A stretch of 14,672 bases of DNA from Bordetella parapertussis (GCA_945872285.1 CAMBZR010000072.1:1-14672); one strand, 5' to 3'. Numbered from the stretch's first letter, positions 1 through 8,318 are shown. A program made the numbers and translations. Notes: generated by a model not told the origin, from the letters alone.

Positions 1-246
1 TGGCCCGCCGGGTGGCGCACCAATCACGATTAAGGGTACGGGCGCCCATTCGCCGTACGAATCCATTTTTTCGTAAAACCCACGAATCTCGCCCGGCAAG
101 TGACTGGCCTGACGCACTAACTCAGTGATACGTGCGCCCTCTTCCCAACAACTTTTTTCAAAATCTTCGCGCACCGACAAAGGTGCGAAGCGATTCGATT
201 CAAGCACAAAGCCAACGATGGCGACTCGGGGGTTCAGTTTAGACAT
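1..246 (-). CDS. M81 family metallopeptidase (MlrC-like), N-terminal fragment
   Basis: The first 82 codons of a minus-strand gene that leaves the window at base 1. The start is the ATG at 246. The translation opens MSKLNPRVAIVGFVLESNRF and continues with an APLS motif, then a PGEIRGF segment and EWAPVPLIVIGAPPGGP. This N-terminal pattern (beta strand, then GF-x-LE-S/T-N-x-FAP) is typical of the M81/MlrC (microcystinase C) family, which are zinc metallopeptidases that usually act in the cytoplasm on small or cyclic peptides. The metal ligands that come later in the family are outside the window. The gene follows the substrate-binding protein of a peptide-type ABC transporter by 53 bases on the same strand, so it is probably the last or a late gene of that operon, and a role in hydrolysing the imported compound is an inference. 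No good Shine-Dalgarno is visible (TAAGACTTCGCTC before ATG), so translation may be weak or start elsewhere. Confidence 0.82.
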   Translation of the reverse strand, partial: MSKLNPRVAIVGFVLESNRFAPLSVREDFEKSCWEEGARITELVRQASHLPGEIRGFYEKMDSYGEWAPVPLIVIGAPPGGP

Positions 247-299
247 GAGCGAAGTCTTATAGGATGATTTTTTTGATGATGACCGGCTTAAACATAGGC

Positions 300-1892
300 T
301 TAAGCCCTGCGAAAGGTATAGAACAACGGCATTTCAGGTTGAAAGTCACGCCACTGTTTACGTAGTGCGGTGACGCCATAGACTGCGCCTAGTGGTATGT
401 AGGGTACATCTTCAAAGACTTGCAATTGAATCTCACGCGCGATCTTTTTTTGTACCTCTAAGTCGGCAGCCTCAAACCAGGCCAGGCGCAACTGCTCAAG
501 GCGCTCGCTTGTCGGCCAGCCAAACCAAGCCTGCTTTCCATTGCCACGCAAAGCGAGGTGGCCAGCAGGATCTAAGTTGTTAGGGCCTGTAATCGCCGTA
601 AACGCCACATTCCAACCGCCTTTCAGAGGTGGTTCTTGGCTATTGCGCCGCTGCACCGCGGTGCCCCAATCCATTGCAAGTAGCTCAACCTTAATGCCGA
701 GTCGCTTAAATAAATCGGCCGTCACCAGCGCAGACGCATGGTGAGACGGAAAATCAACCGGATCTAAGAGCACCACCGTCTCGCCTTTGTAGCCTGCCTC
801 TTTAATCATTGCGCGCGCGCGATTCAGATCACGCTTGCCTTTTAGTTTTTCCATTCCCGCATCGCTATCTAAGGGAGAACCGGGCACGAAGACACCACAA
901 CGATCGTTCCAGTATTCAGGAAAATCGGCTCCGTTGACTGCGGTCATATACTCTGTCTGATCAATCACTGACAAAATTGCCTGACGCATCAGCGGACTAT
1001 TAAAAGGCGCATGCAAGTGATTAAAACGCAAGATAGAAATCGAGGGCAGAGTACGTTTTAGCAGCGTAATCGACGGATCCTTGCGTAGCACGGGTAAAAA
1101 ATCGTTGTCGATGGTTTCGATGCCATCCACTTCGTTTGTTTGCAAGGCGGCAATGGCCGTCGCGCGATCCGGCACGATCACCCATCTGACCTGATCGACA
1201 TGCACGATTTTTGGGCCTGCCGTAAACGACGGAGCAAAGCTATCTGTGCGTGGCACATAGTCTTGAAATTTGTCATAAATGATGTGCGAGCCCGACACCC
1301 ATTGATCCGCCATAAATTTTAACGGACCGCTACCCACCATCTCTTTGACGGGCACGCTCTCGGGCCCTACCGCCAAACGCTCGGGCATGATTGCTGCCAT
1401 GCTGCCTTGTTGACGCGCAAGCGCCTGCAAGAGCAGCGGAAAAGGCTTGAGCAACTTGAACTGTATCGTTTTGTCATCAAGCACCGTAAGCGCTTCGGTT
1501 GCTTGCATCAGCGAGGCTCCCATCAGATCGCGCTTGGCCCAACGCACTAAGCTGGCGCGAACATCGGCGGCTCGCACCAACGAACCATCATGAAATTTCA
1601 AACCGCCGCGCAGGGTGATCTTCCAGAGTAACCCGTCATTTTCCACCGTATGTCCCGCCGCCATCTGCGGCGAAGGCCGATATTGCGCATCTAAGCCGAA
1701 CAACGTGTCAAACACCAATTGCGCGTGGATGTTGGTAATGAACGCTGTTGTAAAAAGAGGGTCAAGCAAGGTGAGATCTGCATGCGGCACCCAGCGAAAA
1801 ATAGTTTTTGGCGCTTGCGCGCCTACCCAGGAAGAGGCACCCGCCAGCGCGATGGCCGCGCTCGATCCTTGCAAAAAATGTCGGCGTTTCAT
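300..1892 (-). CDS. ABC transporter substrate-binding protein, family 5 (peptide/oligopeptide type), Tat-exported
   Basis: A 530-residue periplasmic binding protein of the SBP_bac_5 (DppA/OppA) class. Residues 1-27 are an export signal with a twin-arginine motif (R3-R4-H-F-L), a hydrophobic stretch of small residues, and a likely AQA cleavage site after residue 27, which suggests Tat export. The mature part opens with the family pattern TLLDPLFTT and 'VFDTLFGLD', followed by a KFHDGS segment (around residue 100) typical of the family. The length is normal. It captures a solute, probably a peptide or peptide-like compound, and delivers it to the permeases encoded upstream. The start ATG overlaps the last base of the ATPase gene stop codon (TAATG), and a strong AGGAGGG lies 8 nt upstream, so high expression and coupling are expected. 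Placement after the ATPase rather than first in the operon differs from dppABCDF. The substrate is not determinable from sequence. Confidence 0.93.
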   Translation of the reverse strand: MKRRHFLQGSSAAIALAGASSWVGAQAPKTIFRWVPHADLTLLDPLFTTAFITNIHAQLVFDTLFGLDAQYRPSPQMAAGHTVENDGLLWKITLRGGLKFHDGSLVRAADVRASLVRWAKRDLMGASLMQATEALTVLDDKTIQFKLLKPFPLLLQALARQQGSMAAIMPERLAVGPESVPVKEMVGSGPLKFMADQWVSGSHIIYDKFQDYVPRTDSFAPSFTAGPKIVHVDQVRWVIVPDRATAIAALQTNEVDGIETIDNDFLPVLRKDPSITLLKRTLPSISILRFNHLHAPFNSPLMRQAILSVIDQTEYMTAVNGADFPEYWNDRCGVFVPGSPLDSDAGMEKLKGKRDLNRARAMIKEAGYKGETVVLLDPVDFPSHHASALVTADLFKRLGIKVELLAMDWGTAVQRRNSQEPPLKGGWNVAFTAITGPNNLDPAGHLALRGNGKQAWFGWPTSERLEQLRLAWFEAADLEVQKKIAREIQLQVFEDVPYIPLGAVYGVTALRKQWRDFQPEMPLFYTFRRA

Positions 1893-3760
1893 TAATACTG
1901 CCCTCCTACGTGATGTTGTGCAACAAAATGACCTTCACCGACTTGCACCAATGGCAACACCAGCGGTTCATCGCCAAGCTTTCTTGCGGGGCTCGGGATC
2001 TCAGAGACCTCAAGACTAGTCGTGCGTCGAACCGTCGGATCAGCAACCGGCACCGCAGACATCAATTTGCGGGTGTAAGGGTGCTGGGGATTTTCAAAGA
2101 TCGCCTGACGTGGCCCAATCTCAACGATCTGACCAAGATACATCACTGCGACGCGGTGACTGACGCGCTCAACGATCGCCATATCGTGAGAAATAAACAA
2201 ATAAGACACCCCTAAATCTTTCTGTAGATCAATCAGCAAATTGATGATGTGGGCGCGAATCGATACGTCAAGCGCCGATACTGCTTCATCTGCAATCAAT
2301 ACTCGCGGCTTGACGGACAAGGCACGAGCAATGCAAATCCGCTGACGCTGTCCTCCTGAAAACTCATGCGGCCAACGTTTTGCCATCGAAGCTTCTAGGC
2401 CAACGCGTTCCATGAGTTCGGCCACCAGACGCTCTGCTTCAAGCCCTTGTGCAAGCCCCTGTATCAATAACGGCTCTTTAATACAGTCGCCTACTCGCAT
2501 GCGCGGATTCAGCGAAGCAAAGGGGTCTTGAAACACGAATTGCAAATTACGCCGCAAGGCCTGTAAAGAGTGCGTATTCGTGGTGTCGACGCGCGCACCA
2601 TCAAATTCGATCGTACCCCGAGTGATTTTTGCCAAGCCCACAAGCGAGCGGCCCGTCGTTGTCTTGCCGCACCCCGACTCTCCCACCAACGAAAGTGTTT
2701 CGCCTTCGTGCAGCTCAAAGCTGACTTGTTCGACGGCATGAATACGTTTTTTTATGAAGCCAAACACACCACTACGCACATCGAAGCGTGTCACCAGATT
2801 TTTTACGCTCAATACAACCTGCGCCGTCTGTGTTGACTGTTCGGCAGCAGGTGGCTGCGCTGCTGGTACCGATTGTGCCTGACCGTTGAGCACCAAGTTA
2901 AAGCGAGCGGGTTGCGCTGTCCCGCGCATCGCTCCTAATTTTGGCACTGCAGCCAAAAGTGTTTGGGTATAGGGGTGCTGAGGACTGGCGAACAACGGAA
3001 TCACCGCATTGTCTTCGACGACCTCGCCGTGACGCATCACCAACACGCGATTGGCGACCTCTGCTACAACGCCCATGTCGTGGGTGATAAAGATCACCCC
3101 CATATCCATCTCTTTTTGCAATTCACGGATGAGTTGCAAAATCTGCGCCTGAATCGTGACATCAAGCGCTGTTGTCGGTTCGTCGGCAATTAACAAGGCT
3201 GGCTTGCAGGATAGCGCCATCGCAATCATGACGCGTTGCCGCATGCCTCCAGATAATTCATGGGGATAACGACCCAGAATCGCGGCCGAGTCCGAAATAC
3301 GCACCTGGTCAAGAATTCTTTTTGCCGCGGCAACGGCTTGCTGATGGTTCAAATCCTGATGCAACTGAATCGCCTCGACGATCTGCGAGCCAACGGTGAA
3401 GACAGGATTGAGCGAGGTCATGGGTTCTTGAAAAATCATGCCTAAATCGGCACCACGCATCCTGCGCATCTGCTCTTCAGAGTTTGCGCACAAGTCAACC
3501 TGTGATCCATCGGCGCGATGAAACAGCAACTCGCCCTGATGGATGTGCCCGCCTCCGAATTCGACTAGCCGCATAATTGCCAGTGACGTGACGGATTTAC
3601 CAGAACCCGATTCGCCCACAATCGCTAGGGTCTCGCCTCGGTCAACGTGTAGATTCAAGGCCTTCACCGCATGCACCGCTGTCGCACCCTGACCAAACGA
3701 TACAGACAAATTACGGATATCAAGCACCCGACGTTCAGAGGTCAGTTCTGAAGTTGTCAT
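1892..3760 (-). CDS. Dual ABC transporter ATP-binding protein (DppD-DppF fusion, GsiA-like)
   Basis: A 622-residue protein with two complete nucleotide-binding domains. Domain 1 has Walker A GESGSGKS (49-56), signature LSGGM (169-173), Walker B LLIADE with the catalytic Glu at 194, and the switch His in THD near 227. A linker rich in Q, A and P (about 276-315) leads to domain 2, with Walker A GESGCGKT (360-367), signature FSGGQ (467-471), Walker B VLIADE (Glu 492) and an SHD switch His near 525. Both domains end in the HPYT segment of the oligopeptide-type C-terminal domain (262-265 and 560-563). It powers import through the two permeases encoded just upstream. Its ATG is 3 nt after the permease stop, with AAGGA in the end of the permease gene. 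One fused chain replaces the separate DppD and DppF subunits, as in GsiA of the glutathione importer. All catalytic motifs are intact. Confidence 0.95.
   Translation of the reverse strand: MTTSELTSERRVLDIRNLSVSFGQGATAVHAVKALNLHVDRGETLAIVGESGSGKSVTSLAIMRLVEFGGGHIHQGELLFHRADGSQVDLCANSEEQMRRMRGADLGMIFQEPMTSLNPVFTVGSQIVEAIQLHQDLNHQQAVAAAKRILDQVRISDSAAILGRYPHELSGGMRQRVMIAMALSCKPALLIADEPTTALDVTIQAQILQLIRELQKEMDMGVIFITHDMGVVAEVANRVLVMRHGEVVEDNAVIPLFASPQHPYTQTLLAAVPKLGAMRGTAQPARFNLVLNGQAQSVPAAQPPAAEQSTQTAQVVLSVKNLVTRFDVRSGVFGFIKKRIHAVEQVSFELHEGETLSLVGESGCGKTTTGRSLVGLAKITRGTIEFDGARVDTTNTHSLQALRRNLQFVFQDPFASLNPRMRVGDCIKEPLLIQGLAQGLEAERLVAELMERVGLEASMAKRWPHEFSGGQRQRICIARALSVKPRVLIADEAVSALDVSIRAHIINLLIDLQKDLGVSYLFISHDMAIVERVSHRVAVMYLGQIVEIGPRQAIFENPQHPYTRKLMSAVPVADPTVRRTTSLEVSEIPSPARKLGDEPLVLPLVQVGEGHFVAQHHVGGQY
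1901..1907 (-). promoter_or_regulatory. Strong Shine-Dalgarno for the substrate-binding protein
   Basis: AGGAGGG on the minus strand, 8 nt before the ATG at 1892. It lies inside the last codons of the ATPase gene. It is the strongest ribosome-binding site in the operon, fitting the need for more binding protein than transporter, and it fixes the start codon. Confidence 0.8.
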
Positions 3761-3763
3761 GAC

Positions 3764-4597
3764 TTAAATCCTTTTGGCCATACGAGGATCGATCGCATCA
3801 CGCAAACCATCGCCCAACATATTGATCGCTAAAATCGTGATCGATAAAAACAGAGCTGGAAACGCGATCAGATGCGGCTTAATCTGCCACAGGGCGCGCC
3901 CCTCGGCCATAATGTTTCCCCAGGAGGGAATCGAAGGCGGCACCCCTGCGCCAATAAAAGACAAACTCGCCTCAGCCAAAATCGCCAAGCCACAGATGTA
4001 GGTCGTTTGCACGGTCAAGGCGGCGATTGTATTGGGAAAGATGTGCTTATAAACAATGCGCAAACGACTCGCCCCCGCGGCAACAGCCGCCTCGACGTAC
4101 GGCTGCTCGCGCAGCGATAGGGTCAGGCTTCGCACTAAGCGCACGACCCGCGGGACTTCAGCAATCGTGACCGCTAAAATCACGTTTTCCAACGAGGCAC
4201 GCGACAGAGCGATCAGTGCAATCGCCAGCAAAATGGTCGGGATCGACATGAAGCCATCCATGATGCGCATCACCACGGCATCAATCCATTTGATAAAACC
4301 TGCCGCCAACCCAATCACCGTGCCGATGACCGCTGAAAGCAAGGCCACTGAAAACCCCACTGTTAACGAGACTCTTGCCCCATACACCACGCGTGAATAA
4401 ACATCGCGCCCCAGCAAATCCGTTCCAAACCAAAATTTTTCACTCGGTACCCGTGTGCGATGAATCGGCGAGAGTGCGGTTGGATCGATTGTGCCGAGCC
4501 AGGGCGCCAAAAGCGCCATCAGAAACAATAACAACAACAACAAACCACCCACAACAATGGTGGGATGTCGTCTGAACGTTTGAGCGAAGCCGAGCAT
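3764..4597 (-). CDS. ABC transporter permease, DppC/OppC type
   Basis: A 277-residue inner-membrane permease. An N-terminal transmembrane segment (about 13-33, very leucine-rich) is followed by the FGTDLLGRDVYSR motif (57-69) that marks DppC/OppC proteins. The EAA loop that docks the ATPase is at about 169-189 (EAAVAAGASRLRIVYKHIFP). Then come LSFIGAGVPPSIPSWG (212-227) and the C-terminal NMLGDGLRDAIDPR (259-272). I chose the ATG at 4597, which overlaps the upstream permease stop as TGATG and has AAGGA about 11 nt before it. A TTG one codon earlier (4600) would add a single Met and is less likely. It forms a heterodimer with the DppB-type permease encoded immediately upstream. Confidence 0.94.
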   Translation of the reverse strand: MLGFAQTFRRHPTIVVGGLLLLLLFLMALLAPWLGTIDPTALSPIHRTRVPSEKFWFGTDLLGRDVYSRVVYGARVSLTVGFSVALLSAVIGTVIGLAAGFIKWIDAVVMRIMDGFMSIPTILLAIALIALSRASLENVILAVTIAEVPRVVRLVRSLTLSLREQPYVEAAVAAGASRLRIVYKHIFPNTIAALTVQTTYICGLAILAEASLSFIGAGVPPSIPSWGNIMAEGRALWQIKPHLIAFPALFLSITILAINMLGDGLRDAIDPRMAKRI

Positions 4598-5538
4598 CAA
4601 TATTTAATCCTTGGATCAAACACACGATATAAAAGATCGACTGTCAGGTTCACTAGAACGTACAGCAGGCTAAACATCAGGATCACGCCCTGAATAATCG
4701 GATAGTCGCGTCTTAAAATCGCGTCAACAGTCAGGCGTCCGACACCCGGAATCGAGAAAACCGTTTCAGTCACGACGGCGCCACTAATTAGCAGTGCCAC
4801 TCCGCTGCCCACCACCGTGACGATCGGCACACCAACATTTTTTAAGGCATGACGAAACAAAATGCCCTTGTTACTCACCCCTTTTGAGCGCGCGGTGCGA
4901 ATGTAGTCTTGGGATAAGGTTTCGAGTAAGGTCGCACGACTAATGCGAGTGATGAGAGCGACGTATACGCTGCCCAACGCACAGGTCGGTAGTATCAACG
5001 TTCGAATCGAGGGCCAAAAGCCTTGCGAAAAAGGGACATAGCCTTGCACAGGCAGCCAGCGCAGCTCTAAGCCAAAACCGTAGGCCAGCAAATAGCCGAC
5101 CACAAACGAGGGGATTGAAAAACTCAGCACCGCCAGCATCATGATGCTGCGGTCATACAATTTATTATGTCGCCAGGCCGCTAAGGCGCCAAGCGGCACG
5201 GCAAGCGATACCGATAAAATCAGCGTCATAATCATCAGCGTGAAGGTCGGCGCCAGTCTTTGCCCGATCATTTGGCTGACCTGCAAGCCCGTAAAAAGCG
5301 ACACCCCTAAGTCGCCATGCAAGACTTTCCAAAGCCAGTCGCCAAAACGTATCAAAAAGGGCTGATCTAAACCCAAGGTCATACGGATTCGGGCAATATC
5401 CGCGGGGGTCGCGTCTTCTCCCGCCAATAAGACAGCGGGGTCGCCTGGAGTCAGGCTTAACAGGCCAAAAACGAATAGCGCCACAAAGAGCATGACCGGC
5501 AGCGTCAAAAGCACGCGCCGGAGGGTGTAAGCCAGCAT
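4597..5538 (-). CDS. ABC transporter permease, DppB/OppB type
   Basis: A 313-residue inner-membrane permease and the first gene of the operon. The N-terminus (RRVLLTLPVMLFV, then LTPGDPA at 29-35) is diagnostic of DppB/OppB. GDLGVS (75-80), the EAA-type coupling loop (about 214-236, ARSKGVSNKGILFRHALKN), FSIPGVGRL (261-269) and the C-terminal DPRIKY are further family marks. About six membrane segments are visible. It pairs with the next gene product to form the import channel. AAAGG lies about 5 nt before the ATG. A sigma70-like promoter sits 49-77 bases upstream of the start. The stop codon shares its last base with the next start codon. Confidence 0.95.
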   Translation of the reverse strand: MLAYTLRRVLLTLPVMLFVALFVFGLLSLTPGDPAVLLAGEDATPADIARIRMTLGLDQPFLIRFGDWLWKVLHGDLGVSLFTGLQVSQMIGQRLAPTFTLMIMTLILSVSLAVPLGALAAWRHNKLYDRSIMMLAVLSFSIPSFVVGYLLAYGFGLELRWLPVQGYVPFSQGFWPSIRTLILPTCALGSVYVALITRISRATLLETLSQDYIRTARSKGVSNKGILFRHALKNVGVPIVTVVGSGVALLISGAVVTETVFSIPGVGRLTVDAILRRDYPIIQGVILMFSLLYVLVNLTVDLLYRVFDPRIKY

Positions 5539-5586
5539 GAAAACCTTTCAGACCGCGAGTGTTGGGAGCCATTGGAAGACGTGATG

Positions 5587-5615
5587 ATGTTAGAGGGTGG
5601 CTCGCTTAACGTCAA
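5587..5615 (-). promoter_or_regulatory. Predicted sigma70 promoter of the ABC transporter operon
   Basis: On the minus strand, TTGACG (bases 5615-5610) and TAACAT (5592-5587) are separated by exactly 17 bases. The -35 matches consensus at 5 of 6 positions and the -10 at 4 of 6. Transcription would start near 5580, about 40 bases before the DppB-type ATG. It lies in the short divergent gap shared with the LON-domain gene. No regulator gene is present nearby. Assigned by eye, not tested. Confidence 0.55.
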
Positions 5616-5665
5616 TCTCAGGCACAATAGATGTTATTGAACTTGTCAGACGAACCTTGATTTTT

Positions 5666-6295
5666 ATGCAAACGCTCAGCATTCCAATTTTTCCAATCGG
5701 CGCCACCTTGTTTCCCGACGGAATGATGGCACTCAAGATCTTTGAAGTGCGCTACCTTGACATGACAAAAAAGTGTTTGCGCGACAACACTCCTTTTGGC
5801 ATCGTGACCCTAAATCAAGGGATAGAAGTCCAAGTCGCCGGCAAACAGGTTGAGTTTGCCGAGGTCGGCACTTTGGCCACTATCATTCACTTTGAGGCAG
5901 TACAGCCCAGCCTGTTTATGCTGCGTTGTCAGGGCGGACAACGCTTTAAGATTCTGCAGTGCGAGTTACAAGCCAATGGTTTGTGGCGTGCTGAGGTTGA
6001 GCTGATCGCGCCCGATGAAGTGGTCGTCATCCCACCAGAGCTTCTGCCAACCGCGGACGCCCTGACTAAAATTATTCGTACGCTCGAAGACCAGGGGATT
6101 GCGCCCGATCAACGCCCCATTATTCAACCTTATCAGTTGCAAGACTGTGCGTGGGTCGCCAACCGATGCGCCGAGTTACTCGATTTGCCTTCGCAGCAAA
6201 AGCAGCACCTTCTAACCATGGAAAACCCCAGACTCAGGCTTGATCTGGTACAAGAGCTTCTAGAAGACATGGGCGTATTCAAAGAGCCTGAATAG
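5666..6295 (+). CDS. Stand-alone LON substrate-binding-domain protein
   Basis: A 209-residue protein consisting only of the N-terminal (substrate-binding) domain of Lon proteases. It opens with LSIPIFPIGATLFPDG, then LKIFEVRYLDM, which matches the usual 'lPlFPLgtvlfPgg-lpLhIFEpRY' start. PFGIV and a 'VGTLATI' segment follow, and near the C-terminus ENPRLRLDLVQELLE matches the family pattern. There is no ATPase and no Ser-Lys protease domain, so it is not a protease by itself; such proteins are widespread in proteobacteria with no settled role. The reading frame is open back to a GTG at 5597, but family alignment begins at the ATG at 5666, which also gives a typical length. It is divergent from the ABC transporter operon. 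No clear Shine-Dalgarno precedes the ATG. Confidence 0.88.
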   Translation: MQTLSIPIFPIGATLFPDGMMALKIFEVRYLDMTKKCLRDNTPFGIVTLNQGIEVQVAGKQVEFAEVGTLATIIHFEAVQPSLFMLRCQGGQRFKILQCELQANGLWRAEVELIAPDEVVVIPPELLPTADALTKIIRTLEDQGIAPDQRPIIQPYQLQDCAWVANRCAELLDLPSQQKQHLLTMENPRLRLDLVQELLEDMGVFKEPE

Positions 6296-6296
6296 G

Positions 6297-6384
6297 TACG
6301 CGTGATTCATAAGATGATTACGCGTTATTTAAAGGATACATTCGCGTCCCCCAAAAGATAAGTTCGCGTTCATCACAAAAAATG
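6297..6384 (+). repeat. Four tandem 22-bp direct repeats upstream of the Bug gene
   Basis: Four consecutive 22-bp units begin at 6297, 6319, 6341 and 6363. Every unit starts TWCGCGT (TACGCGT twice, then TTCGCGT twice). Columns 13, 15 and 18 are A in all four, and the unit ends in an A/G-rich AARRAT-like stretch in most copies. The array starts one base after the stop codon of the LON-domain gene and ends 12 bases before the Bug start codon, so it fills almost the whole gap. A period of 22 bp puts each copy on the same face of the DNA helix (about two turns), as expected for a cooperative operator. Its function is unknown. See findings. Confidence 0.75.
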
Positions 6385-6396
6385 AGATAACTCAAC

Positions 6397-7371
6397 ATGA
6401 CCACTCTTTATCAGATCTTTATAGCAAGCGCGCGTGCCTGTTTAACATCGCTTTCGGTTTCGCAAACGGCGACTAACTTTCCGAATCGCAGCATTAAAAT
6501 TGTGGTGCCCTTCGCACCGGGCGGTTCAAGCGACTTTTTAGCACGCCTAGTGGCGCAACGGATGACCACTGACTGGGGCCAAACCGTCATTGTCGAGAAC
6601 AAGCCTGGCGCAGGTGCAACGTTGGGTGCTGACCTGGTTGCAAAAGCACCAGCTGATGGCTACACCCTGCTGCTGGCTGCCACACATCACATCATTGCTC
6701 AAAATGTCTATAAAACCGTGCCCTACGATATTGGTCGTGATTTTGCCCCAGTGAGCGTCATTGCCCTGATCCCCAACATGGTTGTTATCAACGCAAAGGT
6801 TCCAGCCAATACGATTCAAGAGTTTGTTGCGTTGGCCAAAACGCAACCGGGCAAACTGAACTATGGCTCTGCGGGTGCAGGTACTGCACATCACTTGATT
6901 GGCGAAATGTTTAATCTGCAGGCCAAAACAGACATTGCCCACATCCCCTACAAAGGAAGTGCGCCCGCGATCGCTGATCTAGTCAGTGGTCAAATTCAAT
7001 TAATGTTTGACACCATCACCGCTGGCTTGCCACAAGTCACAGGCGGAAAAACGCGTGCACTGGCAGTTACCACAGCCAAGCGCTCGTCTGCCTTGCCCGA
7101 TGTGCCGACACTGAACGAAACGATTTTGCCTGGTTTCGACGTAGGCACCTGGTTTGGACTGATGGCGCCTGCCAAAACCCCAAGCGATATTGTGAATAAG
7201 CTCAGCGCAGAGATCACTAAAATCGTCAATATCCCAGAGGTGAAAAGCCAATTGTTAGCCACAGGTGCCGAACCTGTTGGCAACACTGCAGCAGAGATGT
7301 CAGCGCAAGTTAAAAAAGAACTCGACAGCTTTGCGGCGTTGCTTAAGCAGATTAAGCTGACGGTTGAATAG
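6397..7371 (+). CDS. Bug-family (tripartite tricarboxylate transporter) substrate-binding protein
   Basis: A 324-residue periplasmic solute-binding protein of the TctC/Bug family. Family motifs in order: IKIVVPFAPGGSSDFLAR (33-50), VIVENKPGAG (64-73), APADGYTLLLAA (85-96), a GSAGAGTAHHL segment, IPYKGSAPA, and DVPTLNE near the C-terminal third. Bug proteins bind small carboxylates and related acids, and in this group of bacteria they are very numerous and often encoded without the membrane subunits, as here. The leader is atypical: residues 1-25 have no basic n-region, and the only Arg is in the middle of the hydrophobic part, although SQTA before TNFPNR looks like a cleavage site. An in-frame stop lies two codons before the ATG, so no longer start exists. 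No strong Shine-Dalgarno is visible. It is 36 bases from the next gene and probably co-transcribed with it. Confidence 0.9.
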   Translation: MTTLYQIFIASARACLTSLSVSQTATNFPNRSIKIVVPFAPGGSSDFLARLVAQRMTTDWGQTVIVENKPGAGATLGADLVAKAPADGYTLLLAATHHIIAQNVYKTVPYDIGRDFAPVSVIALIPNMVVINAKVPANTIQEFVALAKTQPGKLNYGSAGAGTAHHLIGEMFNLQAKTDIAHIPYKGSAPAIADLVSGQIQLMFDTITAGLPQVTGGKTRALAVTTAKRSSALPDVPTLNETILPGFDVGTWFGLMAPAKTPSDIVNKLSAEITKIVNIPEVKSQLLATGAEPVGNTAAEMSAQVKKELDSFAALLKQIKLTVE

Positions 7372-7407
7372 CAGCCAAAACAGTAAACCTCACTTCAGGA
7401 AATCAGC

Positions 7408-8280
7408 ATGGGGACTTTTAGAACATTTTTGTTCGCACCCGCCAACCATCCACGACGCACCGAGAAGGCCTTTACGCTCGGGGCTGACGCCGTCATCCTT
7501 GACTTAGAAGATGCCTGCGCCGTCTCAGAAAAAATCATTAGCCGACCCCTAGCCGTACAAGCCATGCAACGGCCACGCAACTGCCTGGGGTATATCCGCG
7601 TCAATCCGATGTCAACGATCTACGCCTATGGCGACCTTGTCGCGACTGTTCAAGCTGGAGTCGATGGTTTGATTTTGCCCAAGGTTGAAAATGCGAGTCA
7701 GGCTCAAACCGCTGACTGGCTCATGACCGAGCTTGAGCGCGAGCGAGGCTTAACGCTAGGTGCCATCGACCTCATCCCGATTATTGAAACAGCTAAAGGT
7801 ATCGCCAACTTAGCCGAGATCCTGTCAAGCTGCTCGCGCATCAAGCGCGTGGCGTTTGGCGCCGGCGACTTTACCCTAGATCTAAATTTGAAATGGTCAC
7901 GTGACGAGACTGAACTGCTAGCCTACCGCAATCAGGTTGTCTTAATGTCTCGTGCACACGACAAAGAACCCCCGATCGATACGGTTTGGGTTGATTTGCA
8001 AGATACTGAAGGTTTCGAGGCCTCAACCAACAAGATTCGCGACCTTGGTTTTCAGGGCAAACTCTGCATTCATCCCGATCAGATTCCGGTAGTCAATCAG
8101 GCGTTCACGCCCACTGAAGCGCAAGTCGCACGTGCCACAAAAATTGTTAAGGCCTTTGCTGCAGCAGAAGCAGCGGGATCCTCATCGATTCAATTAGATG
8201 GCCAGTTTATTGACTACCCAATTGTCTACGCCGCCCAACGTGTTGTTGCCATCAGCCAAAAACTTCGTGCGGCTGCTTAA
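7408..8280 (+). CDS. HpcH/HpaI aldolase / citrate lyase beta-subunit (CitE-like) family protein
   Basis: A 290-residue TIM-barrel enzyme of the CitE-like group, which cleaves or forms C-C bonds in acyl-CoA or 2-oxo/hydroxy acid substrates with a divalent metal. Visible motifs: RTFLFAPAN at the N-terminus, ILDLEDA (30-36), YIRVNP (62-67), LPKVEN (90-95), the metal-ligand Glu in PIIETAKG (E127), the second metal ligand Asp in FGAGDFTLDL (D154), and LCIHPDQ (219-225). All are intact, so it should be active. The length fits CitE-like stand-alone lyases (for example malyl-, citramalyl- or hydroxymethylglutaryl-type CoA lyases). There are no CitD or CitF partners, so it is not a classical citrate lyase subunit. 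AGGA lies 7 nt before the ATG. It shares a strand with the Bug gene upstream, suggesting that the bound acid or its product is the substrate. Exact substrate unknown. Confidence 0.9.
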   Translation: MGTFRTFLFAPANHPRRTEKAFTLGADAVILDLEDACAVSEKIISRPLAVQAMQRPRNCLGYIRVNPMSTIYAYGDLVATVQAGVDGLILPKVENASQAQTADWLMTELERERGLTLGAIDLIPIIETAKGIANLAEILSSCSRIKRVAFGAGDFTLDLNLKWSRDETELLAYRNQVVLMSRAHDKEPPIDTVWVDLQDTEGFEASTNKIRDLGFQGKLCIHPDQIPVVNQAFTPTEAQVARATKIVKAFAAAEAAGSSSIQLDGQFIDYPIVYAAQRVVAISQKLRAAA

Positions 8281-8318
8281 GTCTGGCGTCTCTGATTACA
8301 CGGGTTTGAGTGAGTTCA

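Noticed and set aside
490..492. The DEAVSALD sequence in the second ATPase domain as a degenerate Walker B (usual DEPVSALD)
   Set aside because: Ala in place of Pro is common in this oligopeptide ATPase group, and the catalytic Glu is intact. Position given is in residues of the 1892-3760 protein.
4598..4600. TTG start for the DppC-type permease one codon upstream
   Set aside because: The ATG at 4597 is better placed (TGATG overlap, like the TAATG junction) and adds no difference beyond one Met.
5597..5665. A 23-codon N-terminal extension of the LON-domain protein from a GTG at 5597
   Set aside because: It overlaps the predicted operon promoter on the other strand, has no family match, and the Lon N-terminal pattern begins right after the ATG at 5666.
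6296..6396. A CRISPR-like array
   Set aside because: Units are contiguous 22-bp degenerate repeats without spacers, and no cas gene is present.
7408..8280. Naming the lyase as citE of citrate lyase
   Set aside because: No citD, citF, citC or citX neighbours; stand-alone CitE-like proteins act on other acyl-CoA or acid substrates.
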